Source: Halomonas halophila (GTDB lineage Bacteria > Pseudomonadota > Gammaproteobacteria > Pseudomonadales > Halomonadaceae). Taken from it: a stretch of DNA of 9,842 nucleotides. The stretch is from positions 1-9,842 of the forward strand of contig DJIP01000249.1 of assembly GCA_002433675.1 (NCBI GenBank), given 5' to 3'. The position numbers and the translations under genes were made by a program. The notes under the pieces are model-generated. The model saw only the letters and a list, made by a program, of their open reading frames with translations, did no database searches and was not told where the DNA came from. This document shows, in pieces, positions 6,361 through 9,842 of the stretch (its first letter is position 1; each line of letters opens with the position of its first letter).

Positions 6361-7101
6361 TTACATATCCCCGAAGCGTGATTGCAGAAGCGTCAGCGCC
6401 ACCACCGGGGCGGTTTCGGTACGCAGCACCCGTGGTCCCAGGGTCAGCGCCGCAAACCCTTGTGCCGTCGCCGCCTCGACCTCGCGGGGGGACAGGCCAC
6501 CCTCGGGGCCGATCAGCACGCAGGAGCTGGCGACGCGTTCGGCGCGCTCGAGCACGCCTGGCGTGCCCGGGTGGAGCACCAGCCTGAGCGCCTCGTCACG
6601 CTGGCCCAGCCACTCGCTCAGCGACTGCGGGGCCTTGACCTCGGGCACCGTGGCGCGACCGCACTGCTCGCAGGCGCTCACCGCCACCGCCTGCCAGTGG
6701 GCCAGCTTCTTTGCCTCACGCTCGCCCTTGAGGCGCACGTCGCCGTGCTCGGTGTACAGCGGAGTGATCGCGGCGACGCCGAGCTCCACCGCCTTCTGGA
6801 TCGCGTAGTCCATGCGATCGCCCTTGGAGATCGCCTGGCCGAGGTGCACGGACAGGGGCGATTCGCCCTTACCATCGCGCACCTCGCGTATGTGAACGCT
6901 TACTTTTTTGCGCTCAGACTCTGCGATGTCAGCACGGGCTTCGCGACCCTGGCCGTCGAACAACACCAGGGGATCACCGGGCTTGAGCCGCAGCACGCGC
7001 CCCACATGTCGCGCGGCTCCTTCGGGCAGAACGACGTCGCCGCCGGCGACAAGCGCGGCGGCGACGTGGATGCGGGGGCCCTGGAAGGCGGCGTCGCTCA
7101 T
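6361..7101 (-). CDS. rsmE: 16S rRNA (uracil(1498)-N3)-methyltransferase
   Basis: RsmE methylates N3 of U1498 in 16S rRNA within the 30S subunit, using S-adenosylmethionine; it is a SPOUT-class (knotted) enzyme. The 246-aa product matches the family length (about 243). The N-terminal part carries the PUA-like RNA-binding domain (LPEGAARHVGRVLRLKPGD). Family hallmarks follow: LGQAISKGDRMDYAIQKAVE, CEQCGR, then the SAM-binding knot VLIGPEGGLS and GPRVLRTETAPV near the C-terminus. The start at 7101 ([13 protein letters not shown]) is chosen because an in-frame ATG at 7257 would add 52 residues inside secB. The ATG shares its A with the last base of the secB stop codon (TGATG), suggesting translational coupling. 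Confidence 0.95.
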   Translation of the reverse strand: MSDAAFQGPRIHVAAALVAGGDVVLPEGAARHVGRVLRLKPGDPLVLFDGQGREARADIAESERKKVSVHIREVRDGKGESPLSVHLGQAISKGDRMDYAIQKAVELGVAAITPLYTEHGDVRLKGEREAKKLAHWQAVAVSACEQCGRATVPEVKAPQSLSEWLGQRDEALRLVLHPGTPGVLERAERVASSCVLIGPEGGLSPREVEAATAQGFAALTLGPRVLRTETAPVVALTLLQSRFGDM

Positions 7102-7643
7102 CAGTGGGCGGTCGGCGCCTGCTCGCCCTGGGCAGTGCCCTGAGCATTGCCCTGCTCGGCTTCGCGGCGCTTCTTCTGGGCGTAGAGTGCCTCGAAGTTG
7201 ACCGGTGCCAGCATCAGCGGCGGGAAGCCGCCACGATTGACCAGGCTGTCGACGCACTCGCGGGCGTAGGGGAACAGCACGTTGGGGCAGAAGGCACCCA
7301 GGGTGTGGTCGAGCTGGTCACCTTCGATGCCGGTGATCCGGAACAGGCCGGCCTGTTCGATCTCGGCCAGGAAGCAGGTAGTGCCGCTCTCGCTGTGGGT
7401 GACCTGGGCGGTGACCTTGATCACCACCTCGTAAAGGCCGTCGGCGACCTTGGTGCTGCGGGTATCCAGGTCGAGGCCGACCTTGGGCTTGAACGGCTGA
7501 CCGAAGACGCCAGGGGAGTTCGGCGCCTCGAAGGAAATGTCCTTGACGTAGATGCGCTGCAGCGAGAACTGCACCTGCGGCTTTTCCTGATCCTGCTGAC
7601 CGGCGGCCTGGGCGCCAGCGTTCTGGTTGTTTTCGTCTGCCAT
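7101..7643 (-). CDS. secB: Protein-export chaperone SecB
   Basis: SecB is a cytoplasmic tetrameric chaperone that keeps preproteins unfolded and hands them to SecA for export by the Sec translocon. The 180-aa protein has the family core from about residue 24: [20 protein letters not shown], later QAGLFRITG, and the conserved [11 protein letters not shown] followed by [21 protein letters not shown]. It is longer than E. coli SecB (155 aa) because of a Gln/Ala-rich N-terminal stretch and a low-complexity tail ([18 protein letters not shown]). AAGGA, complement of 7652-7656, lies eight nt before the ATG. It is downstream of the rhodanese gene (43-nt gap) and overlaps rsmE by one base. Confidence 0.97.
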   Translation of the reverse strand: MADENNQNAGAQAAGQQDQEKPQVQFSLQRIYVKDISFEAPNSPGVFGQPFKPKVGLDLDTRSTKVADGLYEVVIKVTAQVTHSESGTTCFLAEIEQAGLFRITGIEGDQLDHTLGAFCPNVLFPYARECVDSLVNRGGFPPLMLAPVNFEALYAQKKRREAEQGNAQGTAQGEQAPTAH

Positions 7644-7686
7644 GGGAAAGATCCTTGAATCGGGTAATCAGAAATCGTGCGGACGG

Positions 7687-8109
7687 TCACTTCTTGACGA
7701 TGGGCAGGTTATCGGTCTGCCACTGGGTCATGCCACCCTTGAGCTTGAACACGCGCTCGAAGCCGGCCTTCTTGAGCTTGGCCGCTACGGCGCCGGAGCT
7801 CTGGCCGTGCTTGCACACCACCACAATGGGCGAGGCCTTGACCTTGTCGAGCTCGTTGATACGGGAATCGAGGCTGCTCTGGGGAATGTTGCGAGCGCCG
7901 GCGATGTGACCCGCCTTGAAGTCGTTCTTGTCGCGAACGTCCAGAATCACCGCGTCTTCACGGTTGACCATCTGGGTCGCTTCGCTGGTGGTGACGCCAC
8001 CGGCGTTGGCGTTGCGCAGCTCATACAGCAACCAGGCCGTCAGCACGGCAAGGAAGGCAGCCACCAGCAACGGGTGATTCTGCACAAATTCGAACAGCTG
8101 ATCGATCAT
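7687..8109 (-). CDS. Membrane-anchored rhodanese-domain protein (YibN-like)
   Basis: This is a single rhodanese domain on an N-terminal membrane anchor, probably a sulfurtransferase or persulfide-handling protein at the inner membrane, facing the cytoplasm. Residues 13-31 are hydrophobic (PLLVAAFLAVLTAWLLYEL). The domain follows with ILDVRDKNDFKAGHIAGARN (55-74) and the active-site loop CKHGQSS with Cys99. At 140 aa it matches E. coli YibN (143 aa), which also neighbours gpmI and secB. The start at 8109 has only a weak upstream purine stretch (GAGAG), but it places the anchor correctly. It is the first gene of the - strand operon with secB and rsmE. The physiological sulfur donor and acceptor of YibN proteins are not settled. 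Confidence 0.9.
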   Translation of the reverse strand: MIDQLFEFVQNHPLLVAAFLAVLTAWLLYELRNANAGGVTTSEATQMVNREDAVILDVRDKNDFKAGHIAGARNIPQSSLDSRINELDKVKASPIVVVCKHGQSSGAVAAKLKKAGFERVFKLKGGMTQWQTDNLPIVKK

Positions 8110-8364
8110 GGGGTCGGCTAACTCTCGTCGGATGCAAAAATGGTGGTGGCCTGGGTGGCGAAATCGGCGTCCAGGGCCTTTGTTACTAGATCTAAGTCAC
8201 AAGACCTGTGTCTCAAGGCCGGTGTTGTGAGTCCAGTCTACAGACCAGACGACGCGACCAAGGTGCGTTGCCCGCGCTCGATCACCGCTACCCGCCGCAG
8301 GGCGGCCAGTATACACGACTCGGGGGCGATGCCGCCTGCCTCCGGACACTGCCTCGTCGGGTCA

Positions 8365-8394
8365 ATGACGACCGCTGCCAGCGTGCGATATGAT
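8365..8394 (+). promoter_or_regulatory. Candidate sigma-70 promoter of gpmI
   Basis: ATGACG (8365-8370) and TATGAT (8389-8394) are spaced by 18 nt and match the consensus at four and five of six positions. This would leave a leader of about 200 nt before the gpmI start. It rests on motif matching alone. Confidence 0.3.
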
Positions 8395-8532
8395 GCCGCA
8401 AGGAGGATCGTGTCGCGAGCCTGAAACCGCAAGCCACGAGACTCACGAAGACGCGCCGATCTTATTGTCGGGCGCGCTTCCCGAATCGCCAGGCACCAGC
8501 GTTTACCCACGACACCCCAGGACATCCGGCGA

Positions 8533-8547
8533 CGACGCCAGGCGTCG
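8533..8547. repeat. 15-bp palindrome in the gpmI leader
   Basis: CGACGCC (8533-8539), A, GGCGTCG (8541-8547): perfect 7-bp arms. GGCG (8528-8531) and CGCC (8550-8553) can add outer pairs, and an A7 run follows at 8554-8560. There is no T run on the + strand, so this is not a terminator. It could be an operator or a leader hairpin about 55 nt before gpmI. Confidence 0.4.
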
Positions 8548-8601
8548 AGCGCCAAAAAAAGGATGCCGGGCGAGGTCATCTTGAGCTAGAGGCAATTCCT
8601 C

Positions 8602-9842
8602 ATGACGGATACTGCGACCGCACCGCGCCCGGTGGCGCTGATCATCCTCGACGGCTATGGACACAACGAAGACGCAGCGTCCAACGCCGTCGCCGCCGCC
8701 GACACCCCCAACATGGACCGCCTGTGGCAGCAACGCCCACACACCCTGATCCACACCGATGGCCGCCACGTGGGTCTGCCGGACGGTCAGATGGGTAACT
8801 CCGAGGTCGGCCACATGAACCTCGGCGCCGGGCGCATCGTCTACCAGGACTTCACCCGTATCACCAAGGCCATCGAGGACGGCGAGATCGACGACAATGC
8901 CGTGCTGACCGCCCCCATCGACGCGGCGGTGAAGGCGGGCAAGGCGGTCCACCTGCTCGGCCTGCTGTCTCCCGGTGGCGTCCACAGCCACGAGGATCAC
9001 CTGCTGGCAGTAGCCGAGATGGCCGCGCGCCGGGGCGCCAAGCGCATCTACCTGCACGGCTTCCTCGACGGCCGCGACACCGCGCCCAAGAGCGCCAGGG
9101 CCTCGATCGAGCGCGCCAACGCCAAGCTCGCCGAGCTGGTGGGTCGGGACAACGGCTTCGTCGCCTCGATCATCGGTCGCTACTTCGCCATGGACCGCGA
9201 CAACCGCTGGGACCGCGTCGAGAAAGCCTACCGCCTGATCACCGAAGGCCATGGCGAGCACCAGGCCGAGAGCGCCGAAGCCGGCCTCGACGCCGCCTAC
9301 GAACGTGGCGAGACCGACGAATTCGTCGCCGCCACCAGCGTGCGCCCGAACGGCCAGCCGGTCGCTGCCGAGGACGGCGACGCCGTGCTGTTCCTGAATT
9401 TCCGCGCCGACCGCGCCCGCGAGCTGACCCGCGCCTTCGTGCTCGAGGACTTCGACGGCTTCAGCCGTCAGGTGCGCCCGACGCTGGCCGCCGATGGCCT
9501 GGTCATGCTGACCCAGTATGCCGCGGATATTCCCGCGCCCTCGGCCTTCCCGCCAGCAGACCTCAACAACACCCTGGGCGAGGTCATGGAGAAGCGTGGC
9601 AAGACCCAGCTGCGCATCGCCGAGACCGAGAAGTACGCCCACGTCACCTTCTTCTTCTCCGGTGGCCGCGAGAAGGAGTTCGAGGGCGAGAAGCGCGAGC
9701 TGATTCCTTCCCCCCAGGACGTCAAGACCTACGACGAAAAGCCCGAGATGAGCGCCTTCGAGCTCACCGATACCCTGGTCGACGCCATCGTCGGTGGCAG
9801 CTTCGACTTGATCATCTGCAACTACGCCAACGGCGACATGGT
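8602..9842 (+). CDS. gpmI: 2,3-bisphosphoglycerate-independent phosphoglycerate mutase (3' end beyond the window)
   Basis: This cytoplasmic enzyme interconverts 3-phosphoglycerate and 2-phosphoglycerate in glycolysis and gluconeogenesis through a phosphoserine intermediate and two Mn ions. The frame stays open to the window end, giving 413 residues of a usual 510-515. Visible landmarks: [11 protein letters not shown] with metal ligand D17, catalytic S67 in GNSEVGH (65-71), H128 in [10 protein letters not shown]158-D159 in [34 protein letters not shown] and NYANGDM at the end, where D412 is a metal ligand by family alignment. The C-terminal ligands (a His just beyond the edge, then Asp-His and His) are not in view. 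AGAGG at 8588-8592 precedes the ATG by nine nt. It is divergent from the rhodanese-secB-rsmE operon, as part of a conserved neighbourhood. Confidence 0.97.
   Translation, partial: MTDTATAPRPVALIILDGYGHNEDAASNAVAAADTPNMDRLWQQRPHTLIHTDGRHVGLPDGQMGNSEVGHMNLGAGRIVYQDFTRITKAIEDGEIDDNAVLTAPIDAAVKAGKAVHLLGLLSPGGVHSHEDHLLAVAEMAARRGAKRIYLHGFLDGRDTAPKSARASIERANAKLAELVGRDNGFVASIIGRYFAMDRDNRWDRVEKAYRLITEGHGEHQAESAEAGLDAAYERGETDEFVAATSVRPNGQPVAAEDGDAVLFLNFRADRARELTRAFVLEDFDGFSRQVRPTLAADGLVMLTQYAADIPAPSAFPPADLNNTLGEVMEKRGKTQLRIAETEKYAHVTFFFSGGREKEFEGEKRELIPSPQDVKTYDEKPEMSAFELTDTLVDAIVGGSFDLIICNYANGDM

Larger units (their letters stand above)
8110..8601. other. 492-nt divergent intergenic region between the rhodanese gene and gpmI
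   Basis: No gene is supported here: the short ORFs in it lack ribosome sites and recognisable products. It must supply promoters for the - strand rhodanese-secB-rsmE operon and the + strand gpmI gene. A candidate for gpmI and a palindrome are listed separately. For the - strand, TTGAGA (complement of 8211-8216) with TAGATC (complement of 8189-8194) at 16 nt is the best I find, and it is weak. Confidence 0.6.

Noticed and set aside
6353..6364. GTAAG-CA-CTTAC inverted repeat at the rsmE stop
   Set aside because: The arms are only 5 bp and overlap the stop codon; it is likely chance beside the much stronger terminator.
5921..6808. 295-aa open frame on the + strand
   Set aside because: It runs through the strong terminator at 6256-6295 and then antisense into rsmE; the product is Ser/Pro/Arg-rich with no domain.
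6382..7143. 253-aa open frame on the + strand
   Set aside because: It is antisense to rsmE, which is unmistakable on the other strand.
7102..7257. Longer start for rsmE (ATG at 7257)
   Set aside because: It would add 52 residues with no family match inside secB; the TGATG start at 7101 gives the expected length.
7104..7658. 184-aa open frame on the + strand
   Set aside because: It is antisense to secB.
8197..8212. CRP-like site in the divergent region (TCACA-N5-TGTGT)
   Set aside because: The half-sites are in the reverse order to the CRP consensus TGTGA-N6-TCACA, and the spacing is wrong.
8140..8424. 94-aa open frame on the + strand
   Set aside because: It fills the divergent promoter region, with no ribosome site and no recognisable product.
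8503..9642. 379-aa open frame on the - strand
   Set aside because: It is antisense to gpmI; long reverse frames are common opposite GC-rich genes, and the Val/Gly/Asp-rich product has no recognisable domain.

Overview
The window looks like chromosome from a GC-rich gammaproteobacterium, most likely a member of the Halomonadaceae (Halomonas/Chromohalobacter type). That placement is an inference from the gpmI, yibN-like, secB gene order, the codon usage and the tripartite tricarboxylate transporter (TTT) cassette; no rRNA or marker gene in the window fixes it. It falls into two parts: an accessory catabolic/uptake block on the left (about 1-5865) and a conserved housekeeping block on the right (about 6256 to the end), joined by a stretch that appears to hold gene debris.

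Left block, all on the + strand. The C-terminal end of an unidentified ORF (2-112) is followed by a 324-aa GntR/FCD-type regulator with two DNA-binding domains in tandem. After a 605-nt non-coding gap comes a compact operon: tctC (periplasmic solute-binding protein), tctB (small membrane subunit), tctA (large membrane subunit) and a 350-aa Ldh_2-family NAD(P)-dependent 2-hydroxyacid dehydrogenase. The last two genes overlap by ATGA. A perfect 8+4+8 inverted repeat (1654-1673) lies over the -35 region of the likely tctC promoter and is the obvious operator candidate. The 12-bp hairpin at 5834-5863 probably ends the operon. The cassette reads as uptake of a small carboxylate, probably a 2-hydroxy acid, coupled to its oxidation (or to reduction of the 2-oxo acid). 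The substrate cannot be read from the sequence.

Junction (5866-6255). No intact gene is convincing. Two different + frames carry pieces resembling the start and end of a MerR-family regulator, followed by a short degenerate 9-bp tandem repeat. A strong 17-bp hairpin with A and T flanks (6256-6295) works in both directions and closes the housekeeping operon on the - strand.

Right block. On the - strand, a membrane-anchored rhodanese (YibN-like), secB and rsmE are closely packed; secB and rsmE share one base in TGATG. Divergently, gpmI (phosphoglycerate mutase, cofactor-independent) starts at 8602 and runs off the window. The 492-nt space between them should hold the divergent promoters. The grxC gene found between yibN and secB in Escherichia coli is absent here.

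The most interesting points are the duplicated DNA-binding domain in the regulator, the palindrome it may bind, the uncharacterised TTT-dehydrogenase cassette, and the probable decayed MerR gene at the junction.
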